From the NCBI GenBank assembly GCA_018398585.1, contig JAGTTD010000022.1:1639501-1703500 (forward strand): 64,000 nt of DNA, in the 5' to 3' direction. The stretch is from Simmondsia chinensis. Lineage: Eukaryota > Streptophyta > Magnoliopsida > Caryophyllales > Simmondsiaceae. The position numbers were made by a program, and so were the translations under genes. Shown in pieces: positions 20,461 through 31,363 of this stretch. Below the pieces are notes generated by a model. That model did not search any database and was not told the origin of the DNA. It saw nothing but the letters and a program-made list of their open reading frames with translations. The first letter of the stretch is position 1. Each line of letters begins with the position of its first letter.

Positions 20461-20714
20461 AGGATTCATTTACCAGGCATTAAAGCACCAGACCCCATTA
20501 GAACTCCAAAGTTAAGCGTGCTTGGACGAGAGTCGTACTAGGATTGGTGACCTCTTGGGAAGTCCTCGTGTTGCCAACCCTATAAGGTTAGAGGTCCTAG
20601 GAAACAGTCTCTCGGCAGGGTTACACCCCGAAGGGATAAGGCTACGTACATACACTCCTCGCAGACCCTGCTTATGTGGGAGTCCTTGAAACACTGGGTT
20701 TGTTGTTGTTGCTG
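20461..20714 (+). mobile_element. 5S-headed SINE, best full-length copy (254 bp)
   Basis: Positions about 20,461-20,580 align along essentially the whole plant 5S rRNA: 'accccattagaactcc', 'aagttaagcgtgcttgg', 'gtactagg.ttggtgacctc', 'gggaagtcctcgtgttgc'. From about 20,580 to 20,700 is the angiosperm SINE 3' domain ('gaagggataaggctacgtac', 'cagaccctgcttatgtggga', 'cactgggtttg') ending in (TTG)n. A perfect 18-bp target duplication 'tagaaaaaggcttgttct' (20443-20460, 20715-20732) marks this as the youngest copy. The internal 5S promoter elements (A box, intermediate element, C box) look largely intact. Confidence 0.9.
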
Positions 20715-20732
20715 TAGAAAAAGGCTTGTTCT

Positions 20733-21080
20733 GCGCCTCTCTGTCTCATTGAGCCTTATTTTGGCATTAATTTTTCATTTAATTGAACTTAATTTTACAA
20801 TCTAAAATAAGGTTTTGATGCAAATGCTATACAGTTTCTTAAAACTACTTCTAATTAACGTCGTGTTTCTAAAAAAATCAGTTTTTTCATAGCTTTTCCT
20901 TCAATTGCTTGGGCGTTCAACCTTCTATAACGTTTTTTTTAATTTTCTAATTCTCAATTGACTTCAGCATCGTTTGTACGAGTTGCAGTTTTGAAAAAAT
21001 AAATGTTATTGCCACCTCATATACTACACTTGTGCTTGGTGAATACATTTTGTTGGGTCAAAGAGGGGAACCCATCATGA
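20733..21080. other. Intergenic, no gene seen
   Basis: AT-rich, no coding or repeat signature recognised. Confidence 0.35.
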
Positions 21081-21081
21081 G

Positions 21082-21246
21082 AGCATCTCAGTTGGTAGCG
21101 TCTTCTACCTATGTGGTCATCATCCAGGGATTAGAAGTTCGATTCTCGCTGAGAATATACTCATAACTTACCTGTTCAAGGAATTGTGGGCCTCCTCATG
21201 AACCGAAGTTAGTTGAGGCAATCCAGTTTCTCGTTAAAAAAAAAAA
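21082..21246 (+). mobile_element. tRNA-derived SINE (family A), copy 2
   Basis: 'gagcatctcagttggtagcg' (A box) and 'gattagaagttcgattctc' (B box) followed by the body also found at 919-1097 and an A tail at 21,235-21,246. Target duplication not identified. Confidence 0.7.
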
Positions 21247-21543
21247 TTAGAGAGAGAGAGAAAATGAAGAAAGAAACACAAGAAAAGGGAGAAAGAAGAC
21301 ATATGACTCGCGTAAAAGTAGACCTACCACACCTCTCGCTCTCTCTCTCTCTACCAACCACCAGGTCAAACCCCCCTTCCCTTATGGATCTACTTTCTCT
21401 CTCTCTCTTACATATAAATTCAACTTCCCTCTTCCCATTTTCTTTTGGAGTCATCGAGATTTAAATCTAGGACCTCGTATTTTATTGACTCTATCGATTC
21501 TAATAGTTTTGTCGCTAGACAAAGGTCTCGTTTGGGACATAAC
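21247..21543 (+). promoter_or_regulatory. MYB upstream region with GA/CT tracts
   Basis: Contains (GA)n at about 21,248-21,262 and pyrimidine tracts (CT)n at about 21,336-21,350 and 21,397-21,408 upstream of the MYB start. Such Y-patches are common in plant core promoters and 5' UTRs. No confident TATA box. Confidence 0.4.
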
Positions 21544-23060
21544 ATGGGAAGGTCACCGTGTTGCGAGAAAGCGCACACGAATAAAGGATCATGGACGAAG
21601 GACGAGGACCAGCGCCTTATCACGTATATTCGTGCCCACGGTGAAGGGTGCTGGCGTTCCCTCCCTAAGGCTGCCGGTACTTTCTTCCTTCTATTTCTTT
21701 TTCTCTGCGGCGTTTTATGAACATTTTTGGTTAAGGAATGTTCATGTGAGTTCAGTAAGAAATCTCATATTGGAACTATGACAGAGAAGCAATCAACATA
21801 TGCGTTTAATAGGTTAATTCATTTAATGCCAATTGGTTTTAATATTGTCTCACTTGGGCTTATATGTAAACCTCGTATATTCTAACTTTGTTAGTTGGGC
21901 TGAAGGCTCGATGAAATTTTACACGCTGTGACTTTGTGATTGAAATTTGGATTGAATATTTTGCAGGATTGCTTAGGTGTGGTAAAAGTTGCAGATTACG
22001 ATGGATAAATTATCTTAGACCAGATTTGATGCGCGGGAATTTCACCAAGGAAGAAGATGAACTCATCGTTCAACTCCATAGCTTGCTTGGCAACAGGTAA
22101 CTCATTTATTAATTTAAATCAATTATATCAACTGAACTGCTGTTCTTCGTTTAATTGTTTGGTATTATTTTTTATTTATAGTTTTTAATTCTTTCATAAC
22201 AAAACTGGGTTTTGATAACATTTTTTTCTTGTTTTTGGTTTTAAATTTTTTGTTTTTGCTCCAAATCAGTAGACCCAGAAATAGAAAATAAAAAATAAGA
22301 AAAACTGACTCCAAAATATTGTTTTTATCTTATAAAATATAAATCTGTAAACAAAAAACAACACAAAATAGGCCCAAAAATAAACAGTTGCTCTTTATGC
22401 TTCGAAGATTGGCTTTTAATCTTTTGTTCTCTGTTTGATTGCAGATGGTCAGTAATAGCAGCGAGATTACCGGGAAGAACAGATAACGAGATAAAGAACT
22501 ACTGGAACACCCACATCAAACGTAAGCTGCTCAGCCACGGGCTCGACCCACAAACCCACCGACCCCTCTCCACCGCCACCACCACCCAGAAACCCGAGTC
22601 GAAAACCTCAAACCCATCACCACCGCCGCCACCACCACTTCCTGTCACCGAAATCGGCTTAATTACACAAAAAAGCCTTAACATGAACAACCCAGATTCA
22701 AATTCTACTGTCATAAGCAGTGATTCATGCAACAGTGGCACCACAGATGATCATGATAGGCACCAAAAAAGTGATCAAATTCATCAAATTAATCAGATTA
22801 TTATTCATAAACATGATGATTTGCAGATTGATTTAGATTTATCAATTGGGCTTTCTTCATTTCAATCTGGGTCCTCAACGGCTACCAGCACCGGCACCCA
22901 AACCGAGCCCAAGCCGCCCACCGAACCACCAGCGGCTGCAGGAGGTGGCGGTGTGTGTTTGTGTAGTCATTTAGGGTTTCAAAGTGGTCAGTTTTGTAGT
23001 ACTTGCCAAAGAACAGATGGGTTCTACAGATACATTAGACCGTTGGATTTGAATTTGTAA
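21544..23060 (+). CDS. R2R3-MYB transcription factor, subgroup 4-like repressor (292 aa)
   Basis: Three exons: 21,544-21,676, 21,967-22,096 (the classic 130-bp MYB exon) and 22,445-23,060; all introns GT-AG, frame intact. It starts '[20 protein letters not shown]'. R2 (about residues 14-61) and R3 (about 67-112) carry the regular Trp set, with the usual substitution of the first R3 Trp (here '[20 protein letters not shown]'). '[17 protein letters not shown]' closes R3. The tail has an LxLxL repression motif 'IDLDLSIGL' (EAR type), a Cys-rich '[17 protein letters not shown]' resembling the zinc-finger-like motif of subgroup 4, and ends '[13 protein letters not shown]', a second EAR-like run. 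Family members repress phenylpropanoid/lignin genes in the nucleus; target genes here are inferred. Poly-Pro and Gly stretches lie in the linker. Confidence 0.93.
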
Positions 23061-23440
23061 AAGATGTTTTATTTTTTGAAAATATTTGCCTCCAGTTACT
23101 GTATTAAATTGGACATGATAGTTGAATGAAAATATTGCCTCCGGTTACTCTAGACTAGTATCGATGTGCTCTTATCTCTTAACTGTTGTGTCTGTGTCGA
23201 TCGAACGTATTTTTATGTAATATTTAATTTTATCAAAGATCATCTCTTCGATCGGTGCAAAACTTGTGGTGTGTGGACAAAAAGGCCAACAGTTATATGT
23301 CTTTCTGCAAGTATTTATCAACAATGCTTTTAATTATTGGATAATGCTATTATTACATCAAAAGTATTATTATTAAGTAATTGAGAATGTGGTTATTAAT
23401 TATTTTAATTTACATTAATGTTGTGACAATTATTTACTAT
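23061..23440 (+). other. MYB 3' flank, no gene seen
   Basis: Contains an imperfect duplication ('gaaaatatt.gcctcc.gttac' at about 23,078 and 23,129) and AT-rich text. Probably the 3' UTR and intergenic region. Confidence 0.4.
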
Positions 23441-23443
23441 TAT

Positions 23444-23783
23444 GACAATATAGGGCTCTATATTCTAGAGATTGTGATTTTTAAACTAATAATTGTAAAT
23501 ATTAATAGGTTTTAAGAGAATTGTTATTACATATGAATGCCCCTATTTAAAATTTTTGCTTCGAGTCCCGATAAATTGAGGACCGGCCCTGATTTTAGGA
23601 GTTCCAAATTTTTGTGGTTGTAGATTCTAAAGTCTCAATTGTTGATACTAATAAGTTCTCTTATCAAAAATTTTATAATATATTATATTAATATTGTGTT
23701 TCTGAGAGAAAATGTTAATATATATGAAGGAACCCATTTGTAACAATCGCTTGGGGCCCGAAAATTTTTAGGACGGGCCTTGT
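23444..23783. mobile_element. Two adjacent hAT MITE copies ('GGGCCG' family)
   Basis: First copy about 23,444-23,592 ending 'gaggaccggccctg'; second 23,593-23,783 ending 'aggacgggccttg'. Both share 'taataggttttaagagaa' or 'ataagttctcttat' type interiors and 'gcttgggg/gcttcgag' text with the copy at 12,841. They look like a head-to-tail pair sharing a junction. Confidence 0.55.
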
Positions 23784-24267
23784 GCATAGAATGATTGTAG
23801 TGTTACAATTTGAGTTAAAAAACATTATTTTAAATTATAGATTTGATATTAATCAAATTCAATTGTACAAGAATTAAATTGACATGATTAGTGTAGTATT
23901 CAGGTTAATGGCATAAATAACTTTGTAATTACAATCCAATAATTTAACACTTAATTGGGTTATTAACCTCAAAGATCTCTATACTTTGCCCATTCAGTTA
24001 GTTTAACCCTTGTACTTTTAATTGTGTTAATTTAATTTATATACAATTCATAATATGTCAATTTATTCCTTACAATAAAATTGAAGTTGATTTGTTAATG
24101 AAATTTCTAATAATTTAGCCATAAATTGAGTTAATGGTTGGATCCAAATAACTAAATTGAAACAATATAATTTATACAAAAATTATATTAAAATATTTAA
24201 AATATAATGACTAAATTAACATAATAAAAAAAGTATAAAGGCTTTTGATTTAAATAACCTACTTTAT
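23784..24267. other. Intergenic, no gene seen
   Basis: AT-rich non-coding sequence immediately left of the Mutator-like element. Confidence 0.4.
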
Positions 24268-24276
24268 ATTATTATA

Positions 24277-24573
24277 GACTTTTTTTGCAAAATAGAATGT
24301 TTTGAAAAAAAATTTAGAAAAGTAGTACAAGTTGAAAAATATTTAGCAAAATGGGATGATTTACTGTAGATGCATGGTTGCACGCCATTTCCGACGTCGT
24401 GCAAAAGGGAAAAAAGGACCTGTGCAACCCTTGCTCGTTGCACGCCGAGCGGCACGTCGTGCAACAGTGTTGCACGATGCGCCGTACGTCGTGCAACGAG
24501 ATAGGTTGCACGACGAGCACCACGGCGTGCAACAGGTCCCTGGTTCACGACCTCCGGTCCGGCGTTCAACGAC
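24277..24573. repeat. MULE left terminal inverted repeat (297 bp)
   Basis: Starts 'gactttttttgcaaaatag'. It matches the inverted right end (starting 'gattttttttgtaaaatag') along its length except for an extra 32 bp around 24,460-24,492 ('agtgttgcacgatgcgcc..'), which reads as an insertion or duplication of a TTGCACGA..CGTGCAAC unit. Confidence 0.9.
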
Positions 24574-24735
24574 TAGAGGCCAGGTTCACGACCTCTAATA
24601 CGGCGTGCAACGACCAGCCACCCGGTTTCCGGCATTCGGTGCGGCGTTCAACGACATCCCTACTGCACGACAAGCCGTACGTCGTGCAGCTTGAAGCAGG
24701 ATTCCCGGGCGTGCAGCGTCAGCTGGAATCCCGCT
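24380..24735. repeat. Array of GTTGCACGACG / CGTCGTGCAAC subterminal motifs
   Basis: At least ten copies of TGCAACG/CGTTGCA-type palindromic half-sites in both orientations, plus related 'ggttcacgacctc' and 'ggcgttcaacgac' variants, in a GC- and CpG-rich island surrounded by AT-rich DNA. About half lies in the inverted repeat and about half is unique to the left end. Candidate transposase-binding or structural region (inference). Confidence 0.7.
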
Positions 24736-24739
24736 GCGA

Positions 24740-26230
24740 GATTCCTTTTTTGGATCTCTTTTTTCCTGCTACAAGATTCCTTTTTATCTCTTTTTGCAAA
24801 TTTTACCCGTGAGTCCCCCTCCCCTCGCTCATTTCTTCAGCTCTCATTGTCTATATATACCTTAATAATTCTTCAAAATTTTATAACAAACAATTATAAC
24901 AACACAAAATTTTTACATCTTTTAATCTATTCTTACTTAATCAAATACTTTCACTCTAGCTTTCATTTTCATTACTATGTAAGTCGTTATTGTGATAAAA
25001 TTTCAGTTGTTCTTTTATATTTTGATGTCATGTTAATTTAGTAATTTTATTTGTTTTTTTTTTTTATAAATAGTATATAATTAATGTGTAGAATGATATT
25101 TTATATAATGCATTTTTTATTATACAATGAATAATAAACTGTTGTAAAAAATATTATGCTATATGTTTATATGATGTACTTTAATATACTTGTGATTTTG
25201 AAGACTTGTACACGTGCAACATGTAATTTTTACGCATATTATAATTAATTTGAAGTAAGTTACATATTTTATGAGAATGAATGTCAAATATGGAGATTTG
25301 GAGCAAAAATCAACAATTATTTATATTGTTTACATAAAAATATAATATTGTTAAATAATTTGTTGTAGAATAATTTTTGATATAATTAATTATTATAATA
25401 TTAGTTAATATTACCCCAATTGGTTTAACCATAAGTTAGGGTTAGGGTTTACCTTGAATTAGGGTTTCATTTGGGAGTTAGAGTGAGATGAGATAAAGAA
25501 ATACAAGAAGGGGATGAGAGAATAAAGAAAGAGAGGGAAAATTTAGTTTGTCATTACCCTTAAATGAAATTATTACATTATTATTTACATTAATCACAAA
25601 TAATCTCAAGAGCTAAATACAAGTATTATTATTATTATTATTTATTAAAGATACGTAACAATTACTAGGTTGTAAATTTAATTGTAAAATATATTTGTTA
25701 ATTCACCCATTAGTAAATTGTTATGCTAAATATTATGTTATATGTTGTACAATATATTCAAATACACTTACAATTTTGACAAAATTTTTAAATATTTATA
25801 TTTATGTCTTAATCTAATGTTAGAAAACTATATTTTTTAAATATACACAATGATTTGAATATTTATAGTATCTTAGGTATTTAAAATATTATGCATAATT
25901 TGAAGTCACATACTCTTTATTGAAATATTTAAATTCGAATTTGTAAATATTTTGTGATTATTAAAATTAATATGTATATGTATAATACTTAATTTGAAGT
26001 AAAATTCGAATTTTTAAAAAATTAGAAGTGAAAAAGACCAATTTAATCGATACGGAAATATAATGAAATACAAACCAAAATTAATAATGTCGTTGACACA
26101 CACACATTTATATATATAATATGTTTGCATGTATGTATTTATATGTATTATACAGGAATTTTTATTGCATATTGAGTAATATGGAATGTAATCACTTGAT
26201 GTGTTATGTGAAAAGTGTAGTTAATATTAT
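24740..26230 (+). other. MULE 5' non-coding region
   Basis: AT-rich, no ORF of note. Likely promoter and 5' UTR of the transposase gene; a sequence 'attctatata'-like TATA stretch at about 24,852 ('tctatatatacc') could be a TATA box. Confidence 0.4.
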
Positions 26231-26238
26231 ATTTTATG

Positions 26239-26356
26239 TAATAAAATTATAGCGGATTAAGTGTGTCACAAAGTGTTTCTTCGTAATAGAACTAGATAAT
26301 AAAATTATAGCGGATTAAGTGTGTTACAAAGTGTTTTATATTAATAGAACTAGATA
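26239..26356. repeat. 58-bp tandem duplication upstream of the transposase ATG
   Basis: 'ataaaattatagcggattaa' begins at 26,241 and again at 26,299, and both are followed by 'gtgtgt.acaaagtgttt' and 'taatagaactagataa'. Two copies, few differences. Confidence 0.85.
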
Positions 26357-26403
26357 ATTAAATTACTTATTACTTTTATTTATGGATAATCACTATAGAT
26401 ATT

Positions 26404-28830
26404 ATGGCGTGCAACGTAGTGACATTGATGTGTCATTTTGATGGACATATGGTGCAAACCGTTGATGGCATTGATTACACGGGTGGAAGACAATTTCTAC
26501 TCATGGCACGGTCTGGAATTTCTCTTCCGAAGTTGAAGAGAATGATGTATGAAGCCACTGGGTGGAATGGTAACACTATTGACATTGCGATTACATGGAG
26601 AATGTTGTTGCCCCAAAATCCAGTAAAATATACACCTATTGAGATCACTTGTCCAGTGACTTTAAGGTCCATGTTCGAAATGGTTTTAGGAAGTGGATTG
26701 ACACTTGTAGAATTATACTTAAATGCTGTGGAAGCCGCCGATAGTTCTCAACCGCATGCATCACATTTTCAATTCGAAGTTGCTGGCCCATCTAGAAGTC
26801 CCAATGTGGAGGTTTCATTAGTACCTACAATGGTTGCAAATGAGAACAGAGGTATATTCGATGGGGCGTATGCCAACAATGATTCTGAGGCATCGGATGA
26901 CGATGCAGATGAGGGTATGGCTGCTTTTGCTGATGAAGCAGATGATATGGACGAGCCGACAGTATTCCACGCCCCTGTTCCCGAGTTTGAAGATGTTTCC
27001 TGAGTAGACCGGGCGGTCTGTTCTGATTGGGAGGAAGGCAGAAGACAAGGGTCAACGGGATCTAGTTTAGAGGAAGGACAATTATTTCAAACAAAAGAGG
27101 ATTTAGTCAAGCAAGTGAATTTGTGGCACATTCAGAACAAATTGCAATATGTTGTGCACCAGTCGAAGTCTCACTACATAGCTCTAAAGTACGTACAAGC
27201 ACCACAATGTGAGTGGTATCTGCGAGGGGCGTTGAAACAAAGGAGTGGCCTGTTTGAGATATCAGTTTTAAAGGGGCCACGTACCTGTACGACCACTGTA
27301 CTGTCAGAAGACCATCATCACCTGACCTCAAATTTTGTTGCAGATATGGTGTTACCTATTGTGTCTGCTGATCTTAAGGTGAACATTGAAGCAATTCGAG
27401 CAGCAGTGAGACAGCAGCATGGGTACACCATTTCGTATTTCAAGACATGGAAAGCTAAGAATCAAGTGCTTGACCGGTTGTTCGGCTCGCACGAGGAAGC
27501 ATTTCCTATGCTCCCTAAGCTACTCGCTCCATTGCAACAGTCAAATCCAGGCATTGTTGTCGACTGGCGGTTTAAGAGCGAAGAAGACGGGGAAGCAGTG
27601 TTTCGCGGAGTGTTTTGGGCATTCGGGCCATTCACAGAGGGTTTCAAATATTGTTGTCCATTGATCAGTGTTGATGGTACCCATTTGTATGAGAAATACA
27701 TGGGGAAGTTGCTGGTTGCAGTCGCATTTGATGCAAACAACGGTCTGTATCCATTGTGTTTTGCTTTGGTGGACGAGGAGAGTACATGGAGTTGGACTTG
27801 GTTCTTATTATGTCTGCGGACCTATGTGACAGGTGACCGCTCCCCAATGTGTATATTATCTGATCAACATGCGGGAATCAAGAATGGAATGTCAATTATT
27901 TGGCCTGAGCCCGAAGGACAGCATCGGTACTGCTCTCGCCACCTGGTGAGCAACTTCAACCACAAATTCAAAAATCATACTCTAAAGAAGAAGTTGAATG
28001 CGATAGCGAGGGAACCTTCTAGAAGGAAGTTCGATGCTATGTACGATCATTTCATCCACGTCAACGATGAGGTCAGAGAGTGGATGGAGAGAGAACCAAA
28101 GGAACGTTTGGCACTTTCGTATGATGGTGGTTATCGTTATGGTAACATGACCACTAATATTTCGGAGGTGTTCAATAGTGTTTTGAAGGGGGGGCGAGCA
28201 CTCCCGATAACTGCCCTTATGCAGCTGACATTTTTTCGATGCAATAAATATTTTGTCAGTCGCAGGGATCTCGCCGAGGAGTTTTTTTCAAGGGGTATTC
28301 TATGGCCACCCGCCGTCTTCACCGAAATAGAGCGTGCCGTCATAAATTCAAGGATACATACGGTAACGCTCTTTGATCGCAACCGCATGGAGTTCCACGT
28401 CACAACTCCTGGTCGTGAGACTGAATCGGGATACATAAGAGAGGTTTATAACACTGTAACGCTGAATGAATGGAGCTGCACTTGTTGTAAATGGCAAATG
28501 TTCCATCGTCCATGTTCACATGTGCTTGCGTGTTGTACTACATGTAAGCTCGACTACGGACAATACGTTGATCCATTGTACAACGTCGCCATGTACGCAA
28601 GCGCATATGCTCCATTGTTTCACCCCCTTCCTGATAAGTCCTTATGGACAGAGTATACCGGGCCTACGGTGGTAGCAGATCATACTAGGTGGAGAACGGG
28701 TAGAGGACGGCCGAGATCAACCCGAATACGTAATGAAATGGACGCAAGGGAGGGGACGTCCAAAAACAAATGTAGCATATGTGGTCAGAGAGGCCATAAT
28801 AAAAAAACTTGTGTGAATAGACAGCGATAG
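26404..28830 (+). pseudogene. MULE transposase (MURA type) interrupted by one in-frame UGA
   Basis: The 26,404-27,003 segment and the 27,004-28,830 segment are in the same frame with no other stop between, giving 808 codons with TGA at codon 200 (27,001-27,003). N-terminal region: 'GIDYTGGRQFLLMARSGIS' and an acidic 'DSEASDDDADEG' linker. The second segment has 'EDLVKQVNLWHIQNKLQYVV' (MuDR N-terminal domain), then the MULE catalytic domain with D424 ('SVDGTH'), D487 ('LSDQHAGI'), a C2H motif 'CSRH', and E588 ('NISEVFNSVLK'). It ends with a SWIM zinc finger ('CTCCKWQMFHRPCSH') and a CCHC knuckle ('CSICGQRGHNKKTC'). All key residues are present, so the nonsense codon is the only visible defect. 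Nuclear DNA cut-and-paste role by family. Confidence 0.88.
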
Positions 28831-29014
28831 TTTTGTAATTAGGTTGATGTATGTATGTCTTTCAATTTTTTACCCCATATGTTTTTAGCAACTGTAATTT
28901 CATGTAAATATAGTACAGTGTTGTAATACGTACTATTATCAATTATAGTAACATGTAATAAATGTAATCTTATTCTTGTGTTGCAATCGATTGGAATGTT
29001 ATTTTTTCAGAGCA

Positions 29015-31115
29015 ATGGCAAGAGGACGAGGAGGACGACCATCCAGCAGTCGATATGCTGAGCAGAATCCTGGTCCAGACGATGATTCAGTGTTGCATCT
29101 TCAGGCCACGCATCGTTCGGAGGACATTTGGAATGGAGTGGTATGTTTATAAGCAATGGTTAGCCTTAATGTATTATGTACGTATTTGCTCGAATAGTTG
29201 AGTGACATGCGTAATGTTTCGTGTTACAGGCGGACGACGAAATCAGGGCGAGGAAACACCGTCCGATAGAACCTCACCGGTTAATACGACATCTTATCGT
29301 ACAGGCTGGTCTCATTGGAGTGACCCAAATAGGTCAAATCCAAATTGATAATGCCTTGATTACTGCTTTGGTAGAGAGGTGGAGGCGGGAGACACATACA
29401 TTCCACCTACGTGTTGGTGAGATAACGCCAACACTGCAGGATGTTGCAGTTTTACTAGGTCTCTGTATTCACGGCCCAGCAATCGTTGGTCCTTCTAGCT
29501 ATCGCTGAGGGAACTGTGTGTGCAATTATTGGGTACAGATCGCCCCAGGAATTGCGGCATGATAAGAACCACATGGTTGAAAGCACAGGTACAGCAAGGA
29601 CCCCCAGCTGACACTGATGAGCAAGTGTTGTTGCAGCACGCTAGACTATAAATCCTTCATATGTTCGACTCGGTACTGTTCGCCAACTGCACTGGTAGTT
29701 GGACATCGCTCATCTACCTACCCTTGCTTGAAACCATGGAGAGATGTAATCAGTACAGGTGGGGGTCAGCAGTGCTCGCCAACCTGTACAGACAATTGTG
29801 TCGATGCTGCATGCAGCACAGCAGTCAATTAGGCGGATGTGTTTTGTTGCTCCAGGTACGGATTGCAATTATATTCATGTTTAATGTTCCAATGTGTAGC
29901 ATTATCCCAAATCTTATAATTCATTATGTGTAGTTGTGGTCGTGGAAGCACTTACACATCGGTCGACCACTTATCGCCGGCCCCCGTCATCATCAAGTTG
30001 CAGCTAATGATCCGCCACCACCATTGGGCGCTCAGTAAGATAAAATATTCTATTACTATGTAGCCTTAATGTACATGTAATATTACGTATGTATTTTAAA
30101 AGAATTCATATTCTATTTAATCAGTTGGAAGGCTGACTTATCATTCCGAGAGGCTCCAAGGCGCAGTCGATCCTTCTATAGGGACCAGCTCGATGTCCAA
30201 GAACCCCATCAGGTATATGCATGTAGATATACATATTTCTTTGACATTCAATATTTATTGTAATGACCGAATAATTTTATATGTTCTTAGATTAATTGGA
30301 CACCAAACCGGTAATCCAGGTTGAACGCATTGCCTGAAATTTGTGTCGAGGGCCATCACATCTGGACATATGTAGGACCTCTGATATTTTTCGGCATTGT
30401 AGAACTACATCGCCCAGACAGAGTGTTGCGTCAGTTTGGATTGACGCAACATATTTCAGATCCTGTCAATACTCTTGACACGTTGCACAGTACATCTCGT
30501 CACGGCAGGCATGACGAGAACTGGTATATATATCACGCACAATGGGTGGAGATGTGGGACACACGGGAGCAAAGTATCGCCGACGTGCCTGATCCTTCGA
30601 CATCGCCTACAGAGTACATAGACTGGTACTTATCTATCACTAGGCGTGTCATCGGACGGCGTGAAGCTCAACCTCCGCCCCACCCTCGGCTAGTTTATGA
30701 ACCAAGTGGCAATCGTATTCAACGAGCTGTAAGTATATTGAAAACCTTTGTCCTGTCCCTTCTTATACATTATATTTTAATAACATGATAAAGTACTATG
30801 TCATAGATTGGCGCTTTTAGACAACAGACTAGAAGGGTAGCTCGGGCAATATGTGACACTGCTCGCCACACTGTACAGTCTCTCTCCGTAGATGTTCTAG
30901 GTGGTTGCAGTAGTGGAATGGATGCTATGGGTGGCGGACATGAGTTTCGACAAATTCTGCATGACAAAGGTGTCGCCCACAGTATTTTACATGCCGAGGA
31001 AGGAAGTAGACATGAACTTCCTCGCCGACGCAGTTATTCAGTTCACATGGAGTCCACACCCTCGCGACATTGTGCGGAACCTAGTCGTAGGTCCACATCA
31101 AATTTGGATCCCTAA
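29015..31115 (+). pseudogene. Plant mobile domain (PMD/MAIN-like) gene inside the MULE, decayed
   Basis: Predicted exon 1 29,015-29,140 ('MARGRGGRPSSSRYAEQNPG', GT donor at 29,141) joins in frame to exon 2 at 29,230. The latter reads 'HRLIRHLIVQAGLIGVTQIG..FHLRVGEITPTLQDVAVLLGL', the start of the plant mobile domain known from MAIN/MAIL1 and transposon-encoded relatives. A frameshift at about 29,505 (Arg then TGA where the family has Trp), an in-frame TAA at about 29,651 and a TAA at about 30,312 break it. Downstream pieces still read 'WGSAVLANLYRQLCRCC', 'LWSWKHLHIGRP', 'VGPLIFFGIVELHRPDRVLRQFG' and a C-terminal low-complexity exon from about 30,806. Introns at about 29,857-29,933, 30,036-30,123, 30,213-30,291 and 30,729-30,805. 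Role of PMD genes in transposons is unknown. Confidence 0.75.
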
Positions 31116-31363
31116 GATATACATTACTTTCTTTTTTTTATTTTGATATTGTAATACGATATATCATTGTTATTATTACTATTCAAGTTATTTACATTTT
31201 TAGTACCTTGACTCATATAGTTTTAATATTTTATTATTAGTGCTGTAATTTATATAATATGATGCAATCACTTATTATATGATGGATAAAAAATATATTG
31301 TATGGGTGAAGTTGTAGCCGGATTCTCGCATCGCCGGTAGGGTTGCAACACATGATAAAAGTT

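Noticed and set aside
24264..24812. Overlapping ORFs at the left MULE end with Cys/Arg-rich translations
   Set aside because: They read the terminal inverted repeat and its palindromic motifs; matching ORFs at 31,237-31,657 come from the inverted copy.
27001..27003. UGA recoding (selenocysteine) in the transposase
   Set aside because: Flowering plants are not known to use selenocysteine and the position is in a variable acidic linker, so a simple nonsense mutation is the better explanation.
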